From the NCBI RefSeq assembly GCF_003353175.1, contig NZ_QHKS01000010.1, positions 62,001 to 126,000 on the forward strand: 64,000 nt of DNA, in the 5' to 3' direction. The stretch is from Paraburkholderia lacunae (GTDB taxonomy: Bacteria > Pseudomonadota > Gammaproteobacteria > Burkholderiales > Burkholderiaceae). The translations under genes were made by a program, and so were the position numbers. This document shows, in pieces, positions 46,049 to 53,801 of the stretch; the first letter of the stretch is position 1; every line of letters starts with the position of its first letter. The notes under the pieces are model-generated. The model did not search any database. It saw nothing but the letters and a program-made list of their open reading frames with translations, and was not told the DNA's origin.

Positions 46049-47365
46049 TCAAGCCTTCGGCACCGGCCACGGGGCGGCCGTGCGGCGATTGATGTCCGAC
46101 TCCTTCCAGTACTCATCCCAGCGGTCCGCCGGGCCAATGCCGTCGATTGACGCGGGGCCGGTCAGGTGGGCCGCCTGCTGCTCGTCAATCATCATCAGCG
46201 TCTTTTCGCCCGCTTGCGTCTTCTCAATTGCATCGACCAGCAGACGGCGGTAGGCGATGATGCCCTGGTCGGTGGTGCCGAGGTGCTCGCGCGTGCGGTC
46301 CTGGATGACACCCTGCGATTCGACGGCCCACTGGTCGTGGACGTTGATGTCGAAGCCCATGCCCGTGTACGTCTCGGTCAGCTGCTCCTGCAGGTTGAAG
46401 CCGTAGTTGTTGCGCTTGTTCTTGCGCGACGTGTAGTCGGGCAGTTCGTACAGTTCGAGACGTTGCTCGCGCATCTGCTGCTTGTTGGTCGGCGCGCTAA
46501 AGCTCGTGAAGATGGCGTACCAGTAGCAGTTCTCGTCGTCGACGGGCACGTGCCATTGCGAGATGGTCATTTCCGAGCTCATCGGAATCACGAATGCCTG
46601 CGGGAACACAACGTTGGTCACGCGAACATGCGTCTGCTCGTCATTCAGCGGCCGTTTGGCAATCAGGCGCAGGCCATAATCGGCGGGGCTCACGAGAATT
46701 TCGGGCGATTCGTATTCGCGCAACACCTTCGTAATCGGCATGTCGGAGTCCGCCGACGCGCCACGGAACTGCTTGCCGTAGCTCTCGCTCACGTCTTCGT
46801 CTTCGAAGAAGCGGTGCAGGAACGATGCATGAGCCGGGTCGATGCCGACTTCGAGCGCCTGCAGCCAGTTGCACTCGAAAACACCCTTAAAGGCGAACGT
46901 GTATTCGCCCGGCGCGGCGAAGCAGTCGAAATTCGGGAATGCCGGCGGCTCGCCCTTGCCGATGTAGGCGAAGAGGATGCCGCTGCGCTCGACGATGGAA
47001 TAGGCGCTCTGGCGGATGCGGTTGCACAGGGTGCTGCCAACGGGTTCTCCCGGCGTCGACAGGCATTTGCCCTTGTGGTCGAAAAGCCAGCCGTGGAACG
47101 CGCAGCGGATGCCGCCGGCTTCGAGGCGGCCCGCCGCCAGGTCGGCGCCGCGGTGCGGACAGTCACGGTCGAGCATTCCGTAGTTCCCCTGCTCGTCCTT
47201 GAAGACGACGAAATCCTGCCCCATCAGACGCACGGCGCAAACCGGCCGCTCGGCAGGCAATTCATCGACCAGCGCCACTGGCTGCCAGTAGTTGCGCAAC
47301 AGTTCGCCGGCGGGCGTGCCCTTGCCTACGCGCGTTATCAGGTCGTTTTGCTGGGAACTCATCAT
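46049..47365 (-). CDS. Rieske non-haem iron oxygenase, alpha subunit
   Basis: The 438-residue protein has an N-terminal Rieske domain with Cys69, His71 (CPHRGADL) and Cys88, His91 (CAFHGW), and a catalytic domain with the mononuclear iron histidines in GIDPAHASFLHRFF. It resembles the single-subunit phthalate/LigXa-type oxygenases, and no beta subunit gene is present. Electrons come from the ferredoxin and reductase of the same operon. The start has GGAGA upstream, and two consecutive methionines are possible starts. The substrate may be a gamma-glutamylated amine formed by the ligase encoded 59 bases downstream, by analogy with aniline dioxygenase systems; O- or N-demethylation is also possible. 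Confidence 0.88.
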   Translation of the reverse strand: MMSSQQNDLITRVGKGTPAGELLRNYWQPVALVDELPAERPVCAVRLMGQDFVVFKDEQGNYGMLDRDCPHRGADLAAGRLEAGGIRCAFHGWLFDHKGKCLSTPGEPVGSTLCNRIRQSAYSIVERSGILFAYIGKGEPPAFPNFDCFAAPGEYTFAFKGVFECNWLQALEVGIDPAHASFLHRFFEDEDVSESYGKQFRGASADSDMPITKVLREYESPEILVSPADYGLRLIAKRPLNDEQTHVRVTNVVFPQAFVIPMSSEMTISQWHVPVDDENCYWYAIFTSFSAPTNKQQMREQRLELYELPDYTSRKNKRNNYGFNLQEQLTETYTGMGFDINVHDQWAVESQGVIQDRTREHLGTTDQGIIAYRRLLVDAIEKTQAGEKTLMMIDEQQAAHLTGPASIDGIGPADRWDEYWKESDINRRTAAPWPVPKA

Positions 47366-47742
47366 GGCTTTTCTCCGGTGGGGAAGGAATGCAGCACGCT
47401 TGACAATGTATGCATCTCGTCACTGCTTGAGACTGCAGCATATGTAGAAGAATTCCAATATTCAATTGCTGCATACATTGCAGCGGGAATACCGCGCCTT
47501 CCCGGGGAAGAACTGACACCTCACTACAAACATATATGTTTGATTTCATGACTATTTTATTCAATTACCAGGATTTTCCCTGGGAACAGCAAATCGTTCA
47601 CATGAGAACATATTGCATACATCAAAAAACTTATGTTTAACATAAACAAACATATGGCGACACCTGTTGTCCCCTTGGTCTACAATGCATGCAATGAAAA
47701 CTGTCTGGATGTGGTCCGCCAGACTGGCCGCAGGAGATGAGC
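47366..47742. promoter_or_regulatory. AT-rich divergent promoter region with palindromic operators
   Basis: The 377 bases between the Rieske operon and the GntR gene are much richer in A+T than the surroundings. CAAACATATATGTTTG at 47527-47542 is a perfect 16-bp palindrome. TTATGTT and AACATAA flank one base at 47631-47645, and another AAACATATGG follows at 47648. The shared ATGTTT/AAACAT unit suggests binding by one regulator, most simply the GntR protein. Nearer the Rieske gene, repeated TGTATGCA/TGCATACA words (47406-47480) may be a second set of sites. I see no gene here. Confidence 0.6.
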
Positions 47743-48474
47743 ATGGAATCCCAGCAAGAGCGCGTACTGGTCTATTTGCGCGACCTGATTCTCAAGGGCG
47801 AATTTTCGCCAGGCGAGCGAATGGCCGAAGTGGCGCTTGCCGAGCGCCTGCAGGCCTCGCGCACACCCGTGCGCCTGGCGCTTACCACGCTTGAGCAGGA
47901 GGGGCTCGTCGAACCCTCGCCGGCGGGCGGCTATGTGATGCGCCGCATCACGGCTACCGAGATTGCCGACGCCATCGCGGTCCGCGGACACCTGGAAGGC
48001 ATGGCCGCTCGCCTGGTCGCCGAGCACGGGGTACCGCGCCAGCTCTCGAACGCGCTCAATGAGTGCCTGCGCACAGGCGACCGGCTTCTTGCCAAGCAGG
48101 AGCTGACGCTCGACGACTATGCGGTGTACACCGACATGAACAACCGCTTTCACCAGTTGGTTGTCGAGGCGTCCGGCAATGCCGCGCTCATCCGCGCCAT
48201 CGAGATGAACAATCGGCTGCCCTTCGCCGCCGCGAGCGCGATGCTGCCCATGCAGTCGGCGCTGCAGGAAGGCCGCAACTGGCTTTTCATGGCGCACCAG
48301 CAGCACCACAGCCTCGTGCAGGCGATGGAAAAAGGCGAAGGCGCGCGGGCGCAGGCGCTGGCCTCGGAGCACGTGCAGATTGCCCAGATGAACCTCACCT
48401 ACGCCTTAGAGAGCCCGGAGCTTTGCAAGAAGCTTGCTCCCGCCCTGCAGCTGGTCGCGGACGCGGTCCTGTAG
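47743..48474 (+). CDS. GntR-family regulator with FCD domain
   Basis: The 243-residue protein has an N-terminal GntR winged helix (ALAERLQASRTPVRLALTTL, about residues 38-57) and an FCD-type ligand domain with the metal-binding pattern DMNNRFHQLVVEASGN. FCD regulators usually respond to organic acids or amino acids. I chose the ATG at 47743, six bases after AGGAG; another ATG two codons earlier has no room for a ribosome site. It is divergent from the Rieske/gamma-glutamyl operon and probably represses it. Confidence 0.88.
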   Translation: MESQQERVLVYLRDLILKGEFSPGERMAEVALAERLQASRTPVRLALTTLEQEGLVEPSPAGGYVMRRITATEIADAIAVRGHLEGMAARLVAEHGVPRQLSNALNECLRTGDRLLAKQELTLDDYAVYTDMNNRFHQLVVEASGNAALIRAIEMNNRLPFAAASAMLPMQSALQEGRNWLFMAHQQHHSLVQAMEKGEGARAQALASEHVQIAQMNLTYALESPELCKKLAPALQLVADAVL

Positions 48475-48522
48475 GTTCACATCCAAGCTCGCACGCTCGC
48501 CCGGCCCTCGCGCAGGCGAGCA

Positions 48523-49775
48523 TCAGCGGCGGGCCAGAAACGCCTGAAGCCACTCCGGAGCATCCGTGTGCACGGGCGTCGGAAGCTCAGCCAGCGTCAC
48601 GCGCATGAAGTGCAGATAGCCGGACATGCGCTCGAATTTCGTGTGCGCCTCGCGCGGCGCGCGCTTGCTGCGTGCGGCTTCCCGCACCACACTCACCGCC
48701 TGGTCGACCGCTCCCCGCGCCGCAGCGAGGTGAGCCGCCGTCGGCGAATCAAACAGCAAGGCAATCCCGTCGACCACGGACTGGCACGCGTCCTCCGCGT
48801 CATTCCACACCTTCGGAATGGTTGCAAGTTGCTCGCGCAGCTCGAGCACGGCGTGGCCGACGTCGAGCACCGTGAACATCCAGCTGGTCGCCGTCGCCTG
48901 GAACTCCGGGTCATCGGTTGAAAGCGCGGCGAGCTGGGCCGATGTCGCGCGTATGGCTCTCGAGGATGAGCCGCGCTCGCGTCATGCGCCGGGTGCAGGC
49001 CCCCACCACCTGGTCCAGCAAGTCCCGCAGGAGCCGCTTGCGCAGCCACGGCCGCGCGGGCGACAGCCACGCTGCTGAGCGCCTCGAGCGCGACCACGTC
49101 GGCGGCAAAGCGCGCGTGAAAGTCCTTCGCGCTTTCGGGCGTGCTTGCGCCCGAGAAGGTTTCCGTCACGAGCTGCGTGAAACGCGAATACCGTGCGCGC
49201 ACGACGTCTCGCAGCGTGTCGGCCACACGCTGCGGAAATACGATGGAACTGACAATCGCCGAACAGAAAATGCCCATCGACAGTTCGGAAACACGTGTGG
49301 TGGCAGCCAGGAACACGCCGTCCGGATGTGCTAGCGCAGGAATGCCGATGAGCGCCGTCGTGTACCCCGAGAGCACAAATCCGTATGCGCGAAAGTTACG
49401 GTTCAGCGCGGCGCCGAAGGTACAGACACCAATCCAGATTGCAATGGAAAGCAGGAAAAGTTCGGGAACCTGACCGAATACAGCCGTGATGGTGATGGTC
49501 ACGACAGCGCCAATAATGGTGCCGGCGAAACGGTAGAAGCTCTTGGCGAGCACCATGCCTGTCTGGGGCTGCATCACGATGAAGACAGTCACCATCGCCG
49601 TGCGCGGCGACGGCAGGTCAATCCGCATGGACAGGCCCATGACGAGCAGCGCGGCGAGCACGGTTTTGAAGATGTGAAGCCACGCAAGGCCATCACCGCG
49701 AGCCCATCCGAGCAATGCGGTACGCGTGGCCGTGAAGAAGCTTTCAGAAGATGTGGGAAGGCGGCGCGCATTCAT
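48523..49775 (-). pseudogene. FUSC-family inner-membrane protein, two frameshifts
   Basis: The N-terminal part (49775 to about 49060) encodes several membrane helices of a fusaric-acid-resistance-type (FUSC) protein, for example LLVMGLSMRIDLPSPRTAMV and SIVFPQRVADTL. Coding sense then continues in the next frame (to about 48925: WLRKRLLRDLLDQVVGAC) and then in the third frame (STDDPEFQATATSW to FLARR, ending at 48523). Joined, the product would be about 415 residues. Either the gene is recently broken or the sequence has two single-base errors in GC-rich DNA. Intact relatives are implicated in export of aromatic acids, which would fit the nearby oxygenase cluster. Confidence 0.8.
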
Positions 49776-49950
49776 CGGCCCCCCCCACTGCTACCCTCGA
49801 AAGACCGCAGGCAAGACGCTTCATTTCGCCTGTCTCCAATTCGCTCGATGCGCTCCGGAAGTCGATGCGCGCTCGATGTTGCTGCGAATTCCAGGGTCGA
49901 AAAAGCGCCGGATTTTGACACCCGGATGGAACAGTCAGTTGCCCGTGAGG

Positions 49951-50346
49951 ATGCCCGTTGAACACAACACTGGTCGTTATCCGGCCGCCGCCTCCACTTG
50001 TAACTGCGAACGGTGGCGTCTGGACTTGCTCCGCGCCCTGCTCAGCGATTCGCTGTCGGACATTGGCGTTGCTTCCAATGACCTCGGGATTGCAGACCAG
50101 AGTTACACGCGCTTGCGCCGCGCACGGGACCGGCTGACGGTAGTTAGAAGCCTGCTCGTTGGACAGCAGGTAGCAGCCTCTTGCCCCGAAATCGGCGAAT
50201 TGATGTACGAGTCGGTGGAATTGTTGGCAAGGAAGTGGCCGCGGGAGTACCCGGCCGGGGGCTTGGAATGGATGCTGGTCGAAGGATGTATGGCACCAAG
50301 TCCGGCGCCCAGCGCTTCGAAGGGCCAAACTAAAGACAGCATCTGA
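49951..50346 (+). CDS. Hypothetical protein
   Basis: This 131-codon frame starts at an ATG after GTGAGG and is not antisense to any recognised gene. The product has a helical-looking middle (WRLDLLRALLSDSLSDIG, then YTRLRRARDRLTVV) and no known motif, signal peptide or membrane segment. A longer frame opens at 49726 inside the FUSC gene and is unlikely. It is separated from the FUSC start by 175 bases, divergent. Amino-acid composition is plausible for a real protein but the ribosome site is poor, so it may be spurious. Confidence 0.35.
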   Translation: MPVEHNTGRYPAAASTCNCERWRLDLLRALLSDSLSDIGVASNDLGIADQSYTRLRRARDRLTVVRSLLVGQQVAASCPEIGELMYESVELLARKWPREYPAGGLEWMLVEGCMAPSPAPSASKGQTKDSI

Positions 50347-50577
50347 GCGCCGGCTAGAAAATCTTACAAACTGTCTTCAAACCAATCATGAACTGCTTTG
50401 GACCGTCGCCGCGACGGTTGGCACCACGTGACCCAGCGCTCTCGGGTCACCGTTGCCGACATTCGCATATCGCTGCGTCGCACAATGAACTACCGCTGTT
50501 GGCACCAACTTTACCGCTACTCTAGCGTCGGAAACGGTTTGGCTCCAACTTTGTTGTGTCCCATTAGTACGAAAAAA

Positions 50578-50603
50578 AAGGCGTCACGTTCCCGTGACGC
50601 CTT
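50578..50603 (-). terminator. Strong rho-independent terminator without an assigned gene
   Basis: The arms AAGGCGTCACG and CGTGACGCCTT pair perfectly over 11 bp around a 4-base loop. On the minus strand the stem is followed by a run of six further Ts (eight in total counting the stem end), the textbook arrangement. On the plus strand there is no U tract beyond TT. Any transcript it ends must come from 50604 or beyond on the minus strand. Confidence 0.8.
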
Positions 50604-50963
50604 AAAAGTTCTAGCCATTCCGAGGGCCGTGCTAGAACCTGAGAGACGGTATTTCGAAAGTTTTGCCCGGCGACGCGGACGTGAACAGCGCGGACAACTG
50701 GCAAATTCCATGCGGACAGTGGCGCGGACCAAGTTTGGTTCAAAAACTTTAAACTTTCAAACACCAAACCGTCTTTCGAAATGAGGTTCCATTTTTTATG
50801 GTTATGCTGACTAAGTCAAGAAAAATCTGGCGAGCCTTCATTCGTCTCGGCAAAATATTCCGATACAATGAATCTTCAGAACAAAAATGGACTACATGCC
50901 CCACCAGGGGTCCGTCGGAAGAACATTGCCGGACGGTCACCATCAGCATGTGAACGGTTAAAT

Positions 50964-50978
50964 TGAAATATAGTTCCA
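50964..50978. promoter_or_regulatory. Candidate IclR-type operator
   Basis: TGAAATATAGTTCCA is an imperfect palindrome of the TGRAA-N5-TTYCA kind bound by IclR-family proteins. It ends ten bases before the iclR-type start, which suggests autoregulation. Confidence 0.5.
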
Positions 50979-50988
50979 AAAAACCGCA

Positions 50989-51825
50989 ATGACCCAACCC
51001 ACGCCTTCCCGGACTGCTGCCGACCTCGCCAGAGAGAAAGAGGGCTCGGGGGACGAGGTTACCGCACTGGCACGCGGCTTGACCGTGCTGCGCTCGATCG
51101 CCTCGGCCGACGCACCGCTCAGCAACCGCGAACTGACCGAACTCACCGGCATTCCGAAGCCAACCGTCTCGCGGATCACGGCCACGCTGGTCAGCGCGGG
51201 GTTCCTGTTCCGCCTGCCGGACAGCGAACGTTTCGTGCTGACCTCGTCCGTTCTGGAACTGAGCAACGGTTTTCTGCGCAATTTCGACATCCGGGCCCGC
51301 GCGCGGCCGTTCCTGATCGAACTCGCGGAGCGCACCGCCCTGTCCGTGCATCTGGCCGTGCGCGACCGCCTCGACATGGTGGTGATCGACGCAATCCGGC
51401 CGCGTTCGGCGGCGCTGGTGTCGCGCCTCGAAATCGGCTCGCGGATGGATCTGAGCCGCACCGCCATCGGCCGCGCCTATCTCGCGGTGCTCGGCGAACC
51501 GGAACGGGAAAAGCTGCTGATCGGCTTGCAGGCCGCCGAAGGCGACGACTGGGGGCATATCGGCAACCGGCTCGCCAGCACGCTGCAAGAAACCGCCGAA
51601 CAAGGCTTCGCGATCGCGACGGGCGAATGGTACAACGGTCTGAATGCGATCGCGGCAGGTTTCATCGGACCCTCGGGCGAACGCTATGCGGTCAACTGCG
51701 GCGGCTCGGCGGACCAGTGTCCGCGCGACTGGCTGGTATCGCACGCGGCGCCGGCGCTGCTCGAATGCATCTCGAAAATCACGCTCGAAATCGGCGGCAC
51801 GCCCGGGCGCCGTCTCGATAACTAA
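50989..51825 (+). CDS. IclR-family transcriptional regulator
   Basis: The 278-residue protein has an N-terminal winged helix (LSNRELTELTGIPKPTVSRI, about residues 44-63) and an IclR effector domain (GSRMDLSRTAIGRAYLAVLG, then EWYNGLNAIAAGFIGPSG). It is full length. Neighbouring genes are not obvious targets: upstream is non-coding and downstream lies the mdtABC operon after a 515-base gap. It may regulate itself or a distant catabolic operon. Confidence 0.9.
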   Translation: MTQPTPSRTAADLAREKEGSGDEVTALARGLTVLRSIASADAPLSNRELTELTGIPKPTVSRITATLVSAGFLFRLPDSERFVLTSSVLELSNGFLRNFDIRARARPFLIELAERTALSVHLAVRDRLDMVVIDAIRPRSAALVSRLEIGSRMDLSRTAIGRAYLAVLGEPEREKLLIGLQAAEGDDWGHIGNRLASTLQETAEQGFAIATGEWYNGLNAIAAGFIGPSGERYAVNCGGSADQCPRDWLVSHAAPALLECISKITLEIGGTPGRRLDN

Positions 51826-52340
51826 ACCGCGCCGAAGCGCCCCCAGTCGACGCCCAATGCATCCTGTAACTTTCGTAATCAAAAGAAAAATACCCGGGTG
51901 GACTGTTACAGAGCGTGCGACGTAGGATCATGCTTTCCCGTTGCGGGGCGCTGCCGGGATTGCCGCTATGAGATGGGCGCGCGGCTCGCTTGCAACTGCA
52001 TCCGGCGCGGCGCCTTGCCGGCATCGTCGCTGCGCTGTGAATCGTCGCAGTGCGTCGCCGCTGCGCAAAGCGCTAGGCACCGCGCTGTGCACCGCGCTGT
52101 GGACCGAATTCGCTGCGGCAATCCGGCTCACAGCACAGGTCCATAACGGCCCAGCCGACCTGTCGTGATGGCGCACTGTATTAACACCTTTGTCCCGCGC
52201 CTCGGGTAGCATCGCGCTGAACAAGCGCGGCGCCCCGCTGCCGAAACCGCCTGTTACGCCGAGTGCGTGCCGAGCCGCCGAACTGTCGAGGCGGCCACCC
52301 GCGCAGCGGCTCACATCCAAGCCAGCCACCTGACGAACTG
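51826..52340. other. Intergenic stretch before mdtA
   Basis: Short frames here have no recognisable product. A small imperfect tandem repeat, CGCGCTGTGCAC then CGCGCTGTGGAC, lies at about 52080-52103. The mdtABC promoter should be within this region, but I cannot place it. Confidence 0.5.
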
Positions 52341-53783
52341 ATGGACGAACAACAAAAGCATTCGGAAACCTCACGCCCTGCCGCTCCGGCTTCAAAGCCA
52401 GTTGCACAACCGGGCCTGCAACCGGGCTCGCAACCGGCCACCACCGGCACGCAGGCAGGCGGTCCCGCGAACGCGCCAGGCGAGGTGCGGCGGCATCGCG
52501 GCCGCAACATCGCATTGATCGTCGCGGCGCTGGTGATCCTCGGGTTCGTGCTGTGGCGCTGGCATCCTTGGGGCGGACCGGCCGGCGGTGCCAACGCGGC
52601 TGCCGGCGCGAGCGGCCCAGGCGGCGGCCGCCCCGGCCGCGGCGGTCCCGGCGGCATGGCCAACCTGCCGCAACCGGTCCATGTCGCAACCGCCACGCAA
52701 GGCGAAATGCCGGTCGTGCTGAGCGCGCTCGGCACGGTCACGCCGCTCGCCAACGTGACGGTGCTGCCGCAGTTGAGCGGCGTGCTGCAGGACGTGTATT
52801 TCAAGGAAGGTCAAATGGTCCAGAAAGGCGATGTGCTCGCGCAGATCGACCCGCGTCCGTATCAGATCTCGCTCGACAACGCGCAAGGCACGCTGGCGCG
52901 CGACGAGGCGCTGCTGCAAACCGCCCGCCTCGACCTGAAGCGCTATCAGACGCTGCTCGCGCAAGACTCGATCGCGAGCCAGCAGGTCGATACGCAGGCC
53001 TCGCTCGTCAGACAGTACGAAGGCACGGTGAAATCCGACCGGGCCAACATCGACACCTTCAAGCTCGACCTCGTCTATGCGCGCATCACCGCGCCGGTGT
53101 CGGGCCGCGTCGGTCTGCGCCAGGTCGATCCGGGCAACTACGTGACGCCGAGCCTGACCAACGGCATCGTCGTGATCACGCAGTTGCAGCCGATCAGCGT
53201 GATCTTCACGACCTCCGAAGACAACCTCCAGCAGATCCTCCAGCAAACCCAAACCGGCGCGAAGCTTTCGGTCACCGCGTATGACCGCAGCAATACCACG
53301 TCGCTCGAAGGCGGCACGCTCGAAACGCTCGACAACCAGATCGACACCACCACCGGCACGGTCAAACTGCGCGCGATCTTCCAGAACACGAAGAACCTGC
53401 TGTTCCCGAATCAGTTCGTCAACACGCGCCTGCTGGTGAATACGATCAAAGACGCGGTGATCGTGCCGACCACGGCCGTGCTGAACGGCTCGATGGGCCA
53501 GTTCGTGTACATCGTGAAGCCGGACAACACCGTCACGGTGCGGCCGGTCAAGATCGGTCCGGTCGACGGCGAACACACCAGCATCAAATCCGGCCTGCAA
53601 GTCGGCGAGCGTGTGGTGATCGACGGTTCGGACCGGCTGCGCGAAGGCGCGAAGATCACGATTCCGGCCGACAGGCCGCGCGCCGCCTCGGGTGCCCGTG
53701 GCGCGAGCGGCGCGGCGGCGGCGTCGGGCGCCTCCGGCGCACGCGCGCAGCACCGCCCACACCCGGCGCAAGCCTCGCAATAA
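52341..53783 (+). CDS. mdtA: MdtA-like RND periplasmic adaptor
   Basis: The 480-residue adaptor has a cytoplasmic N-terminus (Pro/Gln/Ala-rich), one membrane helix (IALIVAALVILGFVLWRW), a Gly/Pro-rich linker, then lipoyl, hairpin (LARDEALLQTARLDLKRYQ) and barrel domains. The final segment is Ala/Ser-rich and low in complexity. It matches MdtA, the adaptor for the paired permeases MdtB and MdtC, whose genes follow at 18 and 3 bases. I chose the ATG at 52341; a GTG at 52263 opens the frame. No ribosome site is clear for either. Confidence 0.88.
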   Translation: MDEQQKHSETSRPAAPASKPVAQPGLQPGSQPATTGTQAGGPANAPGEVRRHRGRNIALIVAALVILGFVLWRWHPWGGPAGGANAAAGASGPGGGRPGRGGPGGMANLPQPVHVATATQGEMPVVLSALGTVTPLANVTVLPQLSGVLQDVYFKEGQMVQKGDVLAQIDPRPYQISLDNAQGTLARDEALLQTARLDLKRYQTLLAQDSIASQQVDTQASLVRQYEGTVKSDRANIDTFKLDLVYARITAPVSGRVGLRQVDPGNYVTPSLTNGIVVITQLQPISVIFTTSEDNLQQILQQTQTGAKLSVTAYDRSNTTSLEGGTLETLDNQIDTTTGTVKLRAIFQNTKNLLFPNQFVNTRLLVNTIKDAVIVPTTAVLNGSMGQFVYIVKPDNTVTVRPVKIGPVDGEHTSIKSGLQVGERVVIDGSDRLREGAKITIPADRPRAASGARGASGAAAASGASGARAQHRPHPAQASQ

Positions 53784-53801
53784 AGGCATGGCAGTTACCG
53801 C

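Larger units (their letters stand above)
50347..50988. other. Long intergenic stretch before the IclR gene
   Basis: These 642 bases are AT-richer than their surroundings and contain no gene I can recognise on either strand. They hold a strong minus-strand terminator (50578-50603) and an IclR-type operator (50964-50978), listed separately. Because nothing annotated ends at the terminator, an unrecognised small RNA or gene remnant between 50604 and 50988 on the minus strand is possible. Confidence 0.5.

Noticed and set aside
46166..47551. A 461-codon plus-strand frame across the Rieske gene
   Set aside because: It is antisense to the Rieske oxygenase, with Val/Ala/Arg-rich filler sequence.
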